From Oasisia sp. SBJ-2009 (Eukaryota > Annelida > Polychaeta > Sabellida > Siboglinidae): 64,000 bases of DNA. This document shows, one piece after another, positions 20,330 through 32,494 of this stretch. Every line of letters starts with the position of its first letter. Position 1 is the first letter of the stretch. The notes under the pieces are model-generated. The model had not been told where the DNA came from and ran no database searches. It saw only the letters and a list, made by a program, of their open reading frames with translations. The position numbers were made by a program, and so were the translations under genes. The DNA lies in contig OZ024858.1 of the NCBI GenBank assembly GCA_964017155.1, positions 30,388,187 to 30,452,186 of the forward strand, in the 5' to 3' direction.

Positions 20330-22309
20330 TTGCTGAAGACACTAGGCACTTCACCTCCGACAAACCAGTTCATGCGACAACCATCTCGACGTATTGGATT
20401 TATTCAACCACTGTGTAGAAAAATCAAGTACAAGCAAATGATGTGGAAGACATATAGACATACTGGAAGTGAAGAAGACTATGCCATTTATAAAGAAGCA
20501 CTTAATCAAGCTACAGCTGAAATTAGAAATTCGAAGAGAAGCTATGAACAAAAAATAGCTTTCAACATAAAACATGACAGCAAGAGTTTTTATGCGTATG
20601 TTCGAAGTAAACAGAAAGTTCAAGATAAGGTCGGGCCACTAGAAGGTAGTGATGGAAACATAATAACGGAGGGATTCTTAATGGCAGAAAACCTAAATGA
20701 ATACTTTAGTTCGGTGTTTACCAGGGAAGATATTAGTACATTACCAGTACTAGAGACTAAGTTCGAAGGGAGAGAGTGTGACTATTTAGGACAACTAACT
20801 GTAACCCCAAAAATGGTAGCTATGAAAATAAGAGATATGAAGGATAATAAATCACCAGGAGTGGATGGGATTCCTCCCAAATTACTACTGGAAATTGTAG
20901 AACAAATTAGCATACCACTTGCAACAGTGTTCAATTTGGCATTAGAGGAAGGAGTGGTTCCGGTAGAATGGAAAGAAGCAAACATCATACCATTATTTAA
21001 AAAAGGATCAAGAAGCAAGTCAGAGAACTATAGACCAGTGAGTTTAACATCGGTGATTTGTAAACTATTAGAAAGACTAATTAAAGATCACTTGGTTGGT
21101 TTTCTTGTTAAAAATAAATTGATAAACACATCTCAACATGGGTTTTTAAAAGCGAGGTCATGCTTAACAAATATGTTATGTTTTTTGGAAGATGTCACAA
21201 AGTGGGTAGATGAGGGATCACCAGTAGATATAATCTACTTAGATTTTAAAAAAGCCTTTGACAAAGTGCCACACCAAAGATTACTACTTAAACTAAAGGC
21301 CCATGGCATAGGAAATAGTATGATTAACTGGATAGAAAAATGGCTTATTGATAGAAGACAAAGAGTAGTAGTTGATGGGGAGGTTTCAAATTGGAAATCT
21401 GTTTTGAGTGGAGTACCGCAAGGATCAGTATTGGGACCTATTTTATTCTTAATATATATCAATGATTTGGATGATGACATAACAAGCAAGGTGTTGAAGT
21501 TTGCGGACGACACAAAAGTGTTTAGGAAAATAAAAAGTGATGCAGATAGACAGCATTTACAAGATGATCTAAATAAGTTGATAGAATGGTCTGAGAAATG
21601 GCAAATGCTGTTTAACTTTGGAAAGTGTAAGTGCCTCCACACAGGACATGGGAATGAAAATGCACAATATACAATGGGTGGTACTGTACTAAATACTACT
21701 GTAAAGGAAAAGGACTTAGGTTTAACCATTAGTGCTGACATGAAGGTATCAGAGCAGTGTGGAATTGCAGCAGCGAAGGCAAACCAAATTCTTGGATTAA
21801 TTAGGCGAAATATAGTATACAAAGAAAAAGAACTAATAATACCGCTTTATAAAACAATAGTTAGGCCTCATTTAGAATATTGTATACAAGCATGGAGGCC
21901 ATATCGCAAGAAGGATATTGATATGCTAGAAAGAGTACAAAGGAGAGCAACAAAAATGATACCAAAACTCAGGAATATTAGTTATGAAATGCGTCTAAAA
22001 GAATGTGGTCTAACAACACTAGAAACCAGAAGATTGAGAGGAGATCAGATTGAGGTTTTTAAAATATTGAATGGGTATGAAAATATTGACAGAAATATTT
22101 TTTTCACGGTCAAGGAAGAGAGAAGGACTAGAGGACATGGAGTTGCATTAGCAAAGAAGCAGTGTAGACTAGATATTAGAAAATTTTCATTTTCCCAAAG
22201 AATAGTAAACGAATGGAACAAATTATCAGCTGATTGTGTAGGTGCTAGAAGTGTTAATATGTTTAAAAATAAAATTGACATATACCTAAGACGGGCAGGG
22301 TATACTTAG
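20330..22309 (+). CDS. LINE ORF2 reverse transcriptase (CR1-like), open frame of 659 residues
   Basis: The element itself starts at about 20418; the first 30 codons come from host DNA that happens to stay in frame. Motifs with approximate residues: DNKSPGVDGIPPKLL (180), FKKGSRSKSENYRPVSLTSV (225), QHGFLKARSCLTNML (265), IYLDFKKAFDKVPHQRLLLK (305), [20 protein letters not shown] (360), catalytic FADD (391), YKTIVRPHLEYCIQAWRPY (510), LERVQRRATKMI (535) and a basic C-terminus. The whole polymerase and C-terminal domain are uninterrupted, so the insertion is young. The endonuclease is missing by 5' truncation, so it cannot move on its own. Confidence 0.85.
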   Translation: MLKTLGTSPPTNQFMRQPSRRIGFIQPLCRKIKYKQMMWKTYRHTGSEEDYAIYKEALNQATAEIRNSKRSYEQKIAFNIKHDSKSFYAYVRSKQKVQDKVGPLEGSDGNIITEGFLMAENLNEYFSSVFTREDISTLPVLETKFEGRECDYLGQLTVTPKMVAMKIRDMKDNKSPGVDGIPPKLLLEIVEQISIPLATVFNLALEEGVVPVEWKEANIIPLFKKGSRSKSENYRPVSLTSVICKLLERLIKDHLVGFLVKNKLINTSQHGFLKARSCLTNMLCFLEDVTKWVDEGSPVDIIYLDFKKAFDKVPHQRLLLKLKAHGIGNSMINWIEKWLIDRRQRVVVDGEVSNWKSVLSGVPQGSVLGPILFLIYINDLDDDITSKVLKFADDTKVFRKIKSDADRQHLQDDLNKLIEWSEKWQMLFNFGKCKCLHTGHGNENAQYTMGGTVLNTTVKEKDLGLTISADMKVSEQCGIAAAKANQILGLIRRNIVYKEKELIIPLYKTIVRPHLEYCIQAWRPYRKKDIDMLERVQRRATKMIPKLRNISYEMRLKECGLTTLETRRLRGDQIEVFKILNGYENIDRNIFFTVKEERRTRGHGVALAKKQCRLDIRKFSFSQRIVNEWNKLSADCVGARSVNMFKNKIDIYLRRAGYT

Positions 22310-22415
22310 ATAGATAGGTTGGACTCTCGATAAGCCAAACGGCTTCCTTGTCCACCTGCCATCTAGAGTTGATTCTCTAGGTGGCAATCTTGTTAAATCT
22401 TGTTAAATCTTGTTA
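20418..22415 (+). mobile_element. 5'-truncated CR1-like LINE insertion beside an exon
   Basis: The host sequence 'ccactgtgta' / 'tttac.gca.gcagactaccc', contiguous in U1 and similar in U3, is split at 20417. The insert ends with a 10-bp tail repeat (cttgttaaat, about 3 copies). No long target duplication is visible. On the opposite strand, its 5' end lies 8 bases from the exon 5 acceptor boundary of the membrane-protein gene copy. Confidence 0.85.
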
Positions 22416-22749
22416 TTTACGGCATGCAGCCTACCCGAACACATAAGCCAGGTAAATAATTATACTTAGTTGACGCAACATAGAGTGAACGAAATTGCGC
22501 AAACTTTGAAACAACAGTAGGAGGATTTCGAGTCCAAACATCCGGTAATAGGAATAATTATCATGCACTGCATTAGGTATTAAGATAAAATCACATATCT
22601 CACCTGTAGCGATCATATAGAAAACAGGCGAGGATGACTAGACTCAAAACGATCAAAAGTGCCACTATGTAGATGACAGGGTCGGCTGCAAGCGAACAAA
22701 GGAATTCTTACAAAGAACATAATAGTCACGCAGCAGTACACTTGTTGAC

Positions 22750-23065
22750 AATGACACTAACCTACTCACTCACATACTCACTCACCCACCCACTCACTCA
22801 CGCACTCATGCATTTCCTCTGTCGCTCCTTCCTTCCCTCCCTTCCACCTTCCTTCCATCTTCCCTCACTTCCTTCCCACCCTCACTCTTTCCCTCTCTCC
22901 AATCTTCCCTTTCTCCTCCCTCACCAACTCATTCAATCACTCACTGACTCACTCCATCACTCACTCACTCCATCACTCACTCACTCACTCCATCACTCAC
23001 TCACTCACTCCATCACTCACTCACTCACTCACTCCATCACTCACTCATTCAGTAAATCACTCAGC
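22750..23065. repeat. Low-complexity CTCA/CTTCC-rich intronic repeat
   Basis: Runs of cactcactcactccat and ccttccctcc occur within intron 3 of the gene copy. The counterpart at 38460-38720 is shorter, so length differs between the duplicates. Confidence 0.85.
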
Positions 23066-23275
23066 CACTGATATCCACAATATAAGGCAAGATAATCAAC
23101 TTTCGTCACATTTAGCCCTCGGGTAGGTCTAGACACCAATAAGACAACACTTTATAACACCTTATGCGTGGTAGTTTTATATAAGTCCCAAACGTCGGAT
23201 GCATTTACATTATGGCGAACACACAAACAAATCATTAGTGGTGAATATATGTGGGCAACCGCATTAATTAATAAA

Positions 23276-23276
23276 A

Positions 23277-23308
<32 letters not shown>

Positions 23309-23310
23309 CA
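23276..23310. repeat. (CGCA)n microsatellite
   Basis: About eight acgc units in intron 3; the paralogous site at 38937-38953 has only about four. Confidence 0.9.
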
Positions 23311-24029
23311 CACATCCTTGCTACTTCTACATCAGCATGGCAGACTACATTCATCATAGTGATATTAGTTATCAATGAAGGCCCCCTACTGCTTATGAAA
23401 AAAAAGTTACTAATAAGCCTATTTATGAAAATAACATACTTGATGGTTTGGCGACACCTTTGTTTCTCACACAGATAGGGGCAGTAATGTCCTTCTGGGA
23501 AAGACAACTCAGGCCGTACCCGCAGTAGGCCTCCTCTAGCACCTCTGCACACGGGGCCCCCTCTCGTAGGTTCGTACGTGCTGTGCAAACATAACGGATA
23601 TTGGCCCACATAAAATGCTATGAAAACTTTATGATAATAGCAGGTTAAGAAATATGAATGAATTGGAACCTAATTCATACAATAATAAAGTTTATTCACT
23701 TCACTTGCAGCCAAAGCGGCTGAATAGTACAATAAGAAACATATTCATATAGTTGATCACAAATTCATTAATGTATATTAGTAATACTATTTATGAAAGC
23801 ATAACAATATATGAATAATTAGAATGTCTGGTAAAATTAAAGCATTAAAAGCATCTCTTTGAAAATATCAGACATGCGAACTGTCGACTAGTGAAAACAT
23901 GATCATACAACGATACACTCATCCTCTATGAACATCAGAATTATCTTAGTACATCGTGACATTTGCCCTATAAATGAGTAAGAGGTTCACAGGATGTTTC
24001 TACGGCTGCTGTCATAAACAGTGTATATT

Positions 24030-24281
24030 GTAGTGGTGCTGGAGGCGGTGGTGGTGGCGGTGGCGATGCTGGAGGCGGTGGCGGTGGTGGGGGGTGGAGG
24101 CGGTGGCGGTGGCGGTGGTGGGGGGTGGAGGCGGTGGCGGTGGCGGTGGTGGGGGGTGGAGGCGGTGGCGGTGGTGGGGGGTGGAGGCGGTGGCGGTGGT
24201 GGGGGGTGGAGGCGGTGGCGGTGGTGGGGGGTGGAGGCGGTGGTGGGGGGTGGTGGCGGTGGCGGTGGCGGTGGCGGTGGC

Positions 24282-24313
<32 letters not shown>

Positions 24314-24322
24314 TGGTGGTGA
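24030..24322 (+). repeat. G-rich GGT/GGC minisatellite in intron 2
   Basis: Units of ggaggcggtggcggtggtgg and ggggggt alternate over almost 300 bases, ending in pure GGC/GGT triplets. The plus strand has dozens of G-runs, so quadruplex formation is plausible. The paralogous intron has a (GGT)n tract at 39545-39616. Confidence 0.9.
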
Positions 24323-24643
24323 TTAGACAACAATAGTCATAGGAGTATTTACAATATCTACCTCCATTTCTGGCGCACTGTATGGTGCGCGGTCACGGTG
24401 TAGCCCGGGGGACAGCGACAGGTCCTCTGACGACAGAGGGCGCCTCCTGAGCACCCTTTATCTGTTTCGCACCTTTTTGAATCGATGTCGCCAAACACTA
24501 AAAGTAAGAGTGGTAATCATAATGATAGTGATGATGTTGACGACGATAATTACAAGATGAAGTAGTAGAAGAATAACAGTACATATGACACAGATTATAA
24601 AATAAGTATTACTATGATATTGACTATTTTAAAAGCACACGTG

Positions 24644-24743
24644 CTGCACTGCACTGCACTGCACTGCACTGCACTGCACTGCACTGCACTGCACTGCACT
24701 GCACTGCACTGCACTGCACTGCACTGCACTGCACTGCACTGCA
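24644..24743. repeat. (GCACT)n pentanucleotide array, about 20 copies
   Basis: Uninterrupted gcact units lie in intron 1 of the gene copy. The paralogous position near 40265-40285 has only one or two units. Confidence 0.95.
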
Positions 24744-25384
24744 CGTGTCTTTGGTTGTATGTCACACATACTATCATTCTTATTTGGATTGTGACACTCG
24801 TGGCCCATCGTTACTGGTCTGGTGACAAACCCTGTCATGTCGACTAGTTGCTTATCAAGTCTAACCGACGCAGGTGAAACTTACGTGCGCATGCAGTCAG
24901 GCCCAGCATGCCGAACACTAGTAGTAGCACATACATGTGGAACATCTGTAAAACACAGACCATACGATTATATGTCATACATTAGAAACGTGCTGAATCA
25001 CCTTGTTTTATAACATGATGTTTTCGACTCCCAACACCAGTAACTAAACACGCACGTGCGCCGGTACACACCCACCCACGAACGAAACACACGCACACAC
25101 ATGCGCACAGGCATGCACGCGCGCGCACACACACATACATTTCTGATATGCATCGTGAATTCTTTCAAATGTACATGTACAATCCCCGGTGTTTCGAAGG
25201 AACTCAACGAAAAGTTAGATAAGATTTCGACGGGGCGAGCAAGCCTATTCTTTAGGTATCAATTAACTTGATCATTGGAGCATGAAATAGGTCAATTCTG
25301 TGTAAAGGGACTATTCACAAATGGCACACATATGAGTCTTGTAGCGACTACATATATTCACTAACATATTAAAAGTTTCTAAAG

Positions 25385-26560
25385 TTATGCCACTGTTCAA
25401 AAGTGGTGATAATACTATTTTTTTAAATTATCGTCCAATCTCCATCTTTCCATTAATTTCTAAAATATTTGAGAAAGTCATATCTGACCAGCTACATGAA
25501 TATTTTCACACTAGAGGACTATACCACAGTAGTCAATATGGTTTCAGGGCAGGGCTTTATGCAGGATAGAATTAGTGCCAGTCACACATGTTTTGGTGGA
25601 CACATGGATGTTAACTGTTAAGTTAGTTTACAAACTTTCAAATGTGCCTGATTACCTGAAATGGGCTACAAACACACATATGACACCATTTACACTCACT
25701 TTCAAGGCATAACTAACAATAACTATGGTTTTGGAAGGCCTTTTTTGCTCCTTAATTTGTGTACCCGTCCATATTCGTTTTTTTCCCGTCCAAATGACGG
25801 ATGGACGGGTCTCAACATAAAGCTATGTTTCAGGAAGACACATTCAACCAAACTTGCCCCTTGAAATAATAGACAGAATTATTCAGGGAATGGAGAACTT
25901 TGTAACTCCACTAAATATATATCTTGATTTATCAAAAGCCTTTGATACAATAGAGACCATAATATATGCATTAATGTACTACAACATAAAAGCCCCAGCA
26001 CATAATTGTTGTGAGAATTATTTATCAAACCGTAAATAATATGTCCAAATCGGAAATATATCTGAAGAAGTATAATTATAATACTACTGCTGTGCCTCAA
26101 GGGTCAATATTAGGACCTTTGTTCTTCGTTTTATCAATTGCTAATGACCAATATAATTGCATTACTTGTGATGATGATACAACTTTAACCAGTACATTAG
26201 ACGTGTTTAATGTCATTACTTGTAATGATGATGCAATCTTAGCCAGTACATTAGACGCGTTTAATGGCATTACTTGTAATGATGATGCAATCTTAGCCAG
26301 TACATTAGACGTGTTTAATGGCATTACTTGTAATGATGATGCAATCTTAGCCAGTACATTAGACGCGTTTAATGGCATTACTTGTAATGATGATGCAATA
26401 TTAGCCAGTACATTAGACGTGTTTAACCAACACGGTGATTTGAATAAAATATAAAGGAAGTACTAAACAAGATCTGTGACTGGCTCAACATAAATAAACT
26501 TGTTCTAAATATTGATAAAACAATCGCCACGATATCCCATATGCCACAAATAAAGTAGAA
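25385..26560 (+). pseudogene. Decayed LINE reverse transcriptase with internal 54-bp repeats
   Basis: Plus-strand fragments read MPLFKSGDNTIFLNYRPISI, FEKVISDQLHEYF, SSQYGFRAG, NIYLDLSKAFDTIE, AVPQGSILGPLFF and then repeats of ITCNDDAILASTLD. After the repeats another frame gives CDWLNINKLVLNIDKTIA. These are consecutive reverse-transcriptase blocks, but with stops, an insert near 25560-25850 and frameshifts. It is the U2 counterpart of 40885-43060. Transposition is impossible from this copy. Confidence 0.75.
26157..26426 (+). repeat. 54-bp minisatellite derived from the RT catalytic box, 5 copies
   Basis: Five 18-residue units such as ITCNDDAILASTLDVFNG follow GPLFF directly, at the position where the F/Y-A-D-D box of a LINE polymerase belongs. 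The frame is kept throughout. The paralog has about 29 units. Confidence 0.85.
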
Positions 26561-29500
26561 AAACAGTGCTATTAATATATGGATCTTTAATTGAATATAT
26601 AAATATTTTATTGACATACTCTGCTATACGCATAGCTGGTGAAATATGTTCGGCTAAACAAATCCAAGCGGTAGAAATACTGTAGTAAAGATTTCCATCA
26701 CTTGTCAAGCACACTTGAATCTGCTTGCAATAGGCGGAAGACGTTTCGAAGAAAATTCGAAGCTTCCGAAACGTCTACAAGAAATTGTTTCACACTGTCG
26801 CTACTCACCGTGTGACGATATGCTGTCATGAAGTTGCTTGTAACCACCGCTGGACAAGTAACTATTGCCTGAGTAAAGAACTACGTAGAACCTAACCTGA
26901 ATAAGAAGCGATCTGACTTCGTTAAAGTTCGTATAGTCTGTGCGCGACGGATGCGATGTCGGGGGTCTTTATAAAAGGAAAAATTGCAGAACATAAGGCT
27001 TATATCAGCTTTGTATATAGACTAGCATGAACACGCTCAACAGTATAGACGCGTGGTTATATCCCAGACGAGGCACCCCCAGTTGCCCGCGACGCCCGCT
27101 ATTCAATCCATGGCTGTGGTTATACGTATAGGCGCATTCTAGGCCGCGATGTCTCATGCCTAAGCAATTACGTCGAGTAGAAGGGACTTACCATTTGCAA
27201 TGTTTCACCGACCACACCCAGATAAAGAGGAATGAACACCCACACTTGAATACGAACCCGGATTTTCGTCTGAAAGCCCTATACGTTACAATAATTTTTC
27301 TGAGATGACCTATCTCGTGACCTATGCGCTGGCACACAATAACATAACTGTGACACTACGCCATTCACTCAGCGCCTTCTTTCCAGTTATTACCAACGTG
27401 GATACGTAACGATCAACTATACTATTGTGTCCCTCGTTAGTACCTTCTGTATGGTACAGATTAACCTTGGTCCTACTGCAACATACATGTACATTATACG
27501 TAGTCGCTACAAGATATGTCTGCCATTTGTAGATGGCCACTGTGTGGAGAATGTCATGCTTCAATGACTAAGCTGAATCTTATCTATATGTAACATTCAC
27601 AACTACGGACAGGCGGCGGTCAAGCATAACATATTCATTACAGACTGCGACTCTTATTATTTCGCAACGCATATGGCGGAAAATTCCCATACATGTTGAC
27701 CAACGGTTGTGTATAAATCGTTTAGCTCTACTGCTTAGTCACGGTGAATTTATAAGTCAGTTTCATAAACCTCGGCTTCTAATTTCTAGTAGCGGTAAAG
27801 TGTTTCATGACAGAGAGGTGCCTTCGTCGTGGGTTGGTAAATTGTAAGGGATATATGAATTACGGTTTCTTAGATGTTATGTCCACAACATTTCGGTGCC
27901 ACTAAAACCGCTTATCAACCTGGTTTACAATTACCATCTCCAGAAACGTGCACGTTCACCGCCTCCTAAACGATTTAACAAGATTTCCACTGAGATAATT
28001 AACTGTATACTCATATATAGCGTTACATTTAGGCACACCGGTATTTCTTACCTAAGATCGTTAGTTTTTGTATCATTTCATTCGCTCACCTCTGCACTCT
28101 TTCTAGCATTTTCTATCCTACGTGTGATATGACCTCCACACGTCGTAATCTTGACTAAATGCATAGCTTCGTCTTAACCAAATATCAGTATTTCCTTAAG
28201 TATTATATATGTATTGAATAAATGACAAGTAACTGACACGTTTTGTTCACCAAACATTCAGACAATCAGACCGGGCCGGATGGTCACGTTTGGTTTGATT
28301 CAAACTAAAGGACTTGAACGTCAACGTGCTACAGGGCGACGCGTTACGTGGCATGCGTTCCTTCTATCTGGTTAGATTATCAAGTAGTCTTTGTGGTGTA
28401 CACATTCGGTAGTTGCCGCGTCCTCAATGGGTCATGTACACGCGTAATGCCACTACGTATTACTGGCTTCAATACATGTCCGTTGTTTTATAGGGACACA
28501 CAGCATACCTGTGTGGAATTGCATTTGGCTTAATTCGAATTAGATGTTGGCGGTTGATTTTCGTGACAGGAAACATTGTTTCTTGAACAGCGTTTTTTTG
28601 CGAGTAACAAATAAGTCTATAAGTAGGGTAATTGTTTCAGCATAGCACATAACCACGATTTGTCTATAGTCTTCCATTTACGCTCCATATATTTATTCAC
28701 TCTGATAACCGCTGTTATAATAATAGGAATGTCCAATATAGCCAGGCCTCTATGTTTAAGTCAGTTTGCATGGAATTAACCACAGTTTTCATACGTTGTG
28801 TCCCATGAATGTGAATCGATTATACAGTTGTCAGTTGGGAAAGTTATTTAAATAAAAAATTCTTCTGAATACAGACGTAGTAATCATAACGTTTACCTTC
28901 CTAATATTCTACATTTACTGGTTTACCGATTCGTGAACTGAAAGCCGGGAACATAGTGATGACTATTTTGTCAGATAGCGTGGCACACTAATGATAAATT
29001 AACACGTGTGACGCATTTGTTACCATCCAATCACGAATCAAGACGTGTGCAAAACGTGTTGGCTGACTACGATCGTCGCCGTTTAGTTCAACAATAGCAA
29101 CTACCCTGTGTCGAATGAAGATGATATATATGTCGATACACTGAAGTGAGTAAACATCACAATAGTACTCGGACGAATTATAGATAAACGTTTCTATTTG
29201 TTATTATATACGGAAGCAAGGGTGTTATGTAACACTGCAAACAAAATCGTAGATCTACCTTTTGACGTCAAAGAGATGTATTAAGACGTGGCGCCATTAG
29301 CCCCGTGATACAGCTGCGAGCTGGAGACAAAACACTTCCGTGACCGAACGCAGTCACATGTTATATTATATTCATTTCCATGCATTGTCCATATGACATG
29401 TTTGTCAGAGAGAAATCAGTAATAATTGGTGAAAGCTTGAAAATTACACCGTTTAAGAACATTTAAAATCGATCCAAACATATGTTATACCATAAGTAAT

Positions 29501-29837
29501 TCCGGTCGGCTTGAAACCAATACATCGCGAGTATTAAGCGAAATTGTTAAAAGACGTAGATTCTACTAGGCCTTTTAATTGGCACATAACCCAAGGAAGA
29601 AAAGTGGACACTGGCAGCACATAAATGGGATTAATGTGGCGCCTAGATTGCATAACCATGGAATGGATGTGGGTAAATTATAGAAATGCAGAGGCACGTG
29701 TCACGATCACATTCTTCTCGTGTGTTTCCCGAGAGTGATTCAGGCCTGTCATAATATGCTTTGAAACAGTTGGTTGTTGCAACGAGAATAGACTGGACGA
29801 GAGCCAAGAGACAGGGCTTACCAATCATGACTGACTT

Positions 29838-29925
29838 GCGTCACAGTATACTAATACACTGATACAGGATATTGATACACAGTATACTGATACACAGTAT
29901 ACCTATTCACTGTATACTGAGTCAG
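29838..29925. repeat. Short tandem repeat of 'cagtatactgataca' type
   Basis: Four to five imperfect copies of a 15-16-base unit with palindromic core gtatac; a longer, more varied version is at about 46645-46755. Confidence 0.7.
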
Positions 29926-31533
29926 GCTGAGAACGAACCTTTACTGCAACAAAAAGCACACAGCTGTTTTCAATCTACGTCAGTCAAGAGTATCAGTAAA
30001 TTATAATGTTGTCTGAAACTCTCGTTCCATAATTTTAATAAATAGATTTATAATAACTAAATGACTTTAGATGGGTAATATGCATAGACTATTATGTTGT
30101 GTCTACCCATTGACTGTGGCATAAACTGACTATGATAACATTGCATTATCTTTTTAAAATATTTATTTATGTTTGTTTGTCTATATTTCTGGCTGTATCT
30201 GTTTATATGTTTATTAGCTTGTTTGTTTATTTATTGCTTATTTATTTATTTATCATTTAGGAAAATACAATCCGCTGAGGTCTTCCGTTACCACTGTAGA
30301 GAGGGAACACAGTTAACGATACCTTTCTTATTGCACACGTATCTACTATATGGTGTGTGATTAACTGTACAGTTTGGTGTATGTGAGGCAAAGTTACACA
30401 AGGTCAGAGAATGACCCCCTGCAATTGTAGAATCACCGAACTAGATTAGTCAATGTGAACTACATTATTTTATGCAATATTAGTTCCTTTTATGCTAACT
30501 GTAAGATTTTTGGCAGTCTTTGTCCAACTTATCTTGTAATGATGCACCTATGAAGAAACCAAATTATTATTATTACTCTAATGTTGTTGTGTTTTTTCGT
30601 GAACCATTCAAAGATAGTTCATTTGTACTTAACTTATCCAAATGTAAAAATATATTTTACACATTTCTTTTACATTATCCTGATATTTCACACGTCATGA
30701 CAAATTACAGTGTAAATAAAATTACGTTTAGTATCGAACCTTGTATTATTTTCGACATTTGAGTTCTATTTTGTTTGTTCTGGTAGCTATGCATTCAACT
30801 ATATGCTACCCCTCATAATATATATATATTTTGTAACACAATGCTGTGATTCACAATATCATAGACATATCTTTAAACCAATAAAAACTGCTACTGAAGA
30901 TTGAGTTAACCATTGTTATCATTTCCTCCACTACTTCTAATATTACCATTGTTATTGACTGTTTGTTTTCTAAATCTGTATGGCCATTATACGGTATTGT
31001 TTATCATGAACATAAAACATGTAAATCTACTAAGAAATAGCCTTTTCAGTGGTTCAATGAACTGGAGTAATATGTCCATTTTAGTTACCGGGTTAAGAAA
31101 TAATGGTCTTTCTAACTTGTTAGTAACGTTTTGTTTAAAATAGGGGTGCTTCATTTCATGTTATTTAACCAGTCAGTGACTTTTTGGGTTTTGATAACTA
31201 TATGGTACGTTTAGTGTCGTTGTAAATGTACGTTTCTATGTGTCACGTTTCAGTGACAAACTAGGTGGCGACACTGAGTTCAATACCACAACGTTAATAC
31301 CACGGGTTAGTGTTACTAAACTGCGACGCCAAGGTATACAAAGTTACTTAATTTCAGGGCGTTCTATATTATGTCAATTGAATTAACTGTTGCATGTAAA
31401 AACTAATTCAGCCAAACAAAAGGGAATTCTAAAAATGCTCTGATCCATGATTTGTCTTCAAGCAGCAATCAGTTATACGGTGTACCAGGCACCAACGTGA
31501 CAAAGATATTGAACATTAATAAAGTGTACTTAC

Positions 31534-31561
31534 ATAACCAGCAGTTGCCGTAGAACGCCAT
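31534..31561 (-). CDS. Candidate 9-codon first exon (weak)
   Basis: On the minus strand, an ATG in good context (acaaacATGG) starts MAFYGNCWL and is followed after one more base by a consensus donor, gtaagt. The exon and donor are identical in the duplicate at 48349-48376, although the flanks have diverged a little. I could not find a matching second exon, so this may be chance or part of a 5' UTR. Confidence 0.25.
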
Positions 31562-32396
31562 GTTTGTGAATTGTATATCTCAAATGCAATTATTCCATTT
31601 GAAGTGACGTCATTTGTTAATTATCTCCACACGCATTATAGACCAATCCAGACTTATGTCTTTAAGTTAGCAATAGTGTCACAGTTGTGTCGTTCTATTG
31701 ATGACATTTTACATTATCTAAATATGCGACATCCACCCGAAGCGCCGCATATGGTGTGTCGTATACCTATGCGTGTCTCGGCCCACGGTGTTACTATGCC
31801 GTGTTGCTATGCGGCGCTAAAGCAACCATAATCGCCACACATACACATATCCTGATGACAACCACACAATATTTTAATGTCCTATTCAACGCGTCTTTCG
31901 TTTCATGTCCGTCTCAATACGGCATTACACGCACGGCATTGTACTCCGGCACCTTCCGAATAAACAGCACACGGCCTTTAATAAGCCGAACGTAGCTGTC
32001 GTACATATACATCATGGTCACGGTCCAATGATCACATCGAACGCTTGTCAAGCAAGACGCTGTTGAAATGTCGTATCGAAGGAAGGTTCGTGAAGTAGCT
32101 TGTCTGCGTGCTTCCACCATCCGCCAGTCGTGTTATAGTTATTCTTAAGTTAAGTAACACCGCAGACTATGCTTAACTAAGACGGTCGTCTACTACACCT
32201 CTTCCAGCCAGTGGAAAAGCTCGACAATGAAGATATTCCGACCTAAACATTGTTCACCTTATCGGCCTTGACTTACCGACGGGTCAAACTACACACATGT
32301 TGACGGAGCGTGATTACAGCGTGACAAACACAACGGGCTAATTGATAGAAATAGCATAAATTAGACTAAATATATTTGGTATATCATACAAACGCA

Positions 32397-32405
32397 TACA
32401 CACAC

Positions 32406-32494
<89 letters not shown>

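Larger units (their letters stand above)
20351..24945 (-). pseudogene. Second copy of the five-exon Cys-rich membrane-protein gene, frame-disrupted
   Basis: Exons on the minus strand: 24945-24885, 24497-24362, 23580-23440, 22685-22604 and 20410-20351, all with AG/GT borders as in the intact paralog at 38055-40488. Exon 1 encodes a signal peptide (MFHMYVLLLVFGMLGLTACA). Exon 2 reads KRCETDKGCSGGALC, but a 2-bp deletion relative to the paralog removes the last cysteine and shifts the frame. Exon 3 keeps the four-cysteine module (LREGAPCAEVLEEAYCGYGL) in frame with its paralog, 6 bp shorter. Exon 4 encodes a helix (IYIVALLIVLSLVILACFLY) but is 7 bp shorter, changing the phase into exon 5 and giving a stop after two codons. 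A 2-kb LINE sits just before exon 5. Probably a recent pseudogene; assembly error in the indels is the alternative. Confidence 0.7.

Noticed and set aside
24021..24336. Glycine-rich protein frames
   Set aside because: They are translations of the GGT/GGC intronic repeat inside a gene on the other strand.
28348..28533. Conserved 61-residue frame shared with 46184-46369
   Set aside because: Near-identity extends equally through flanking DNA because of the recent duplication. There is no domain or splice support.
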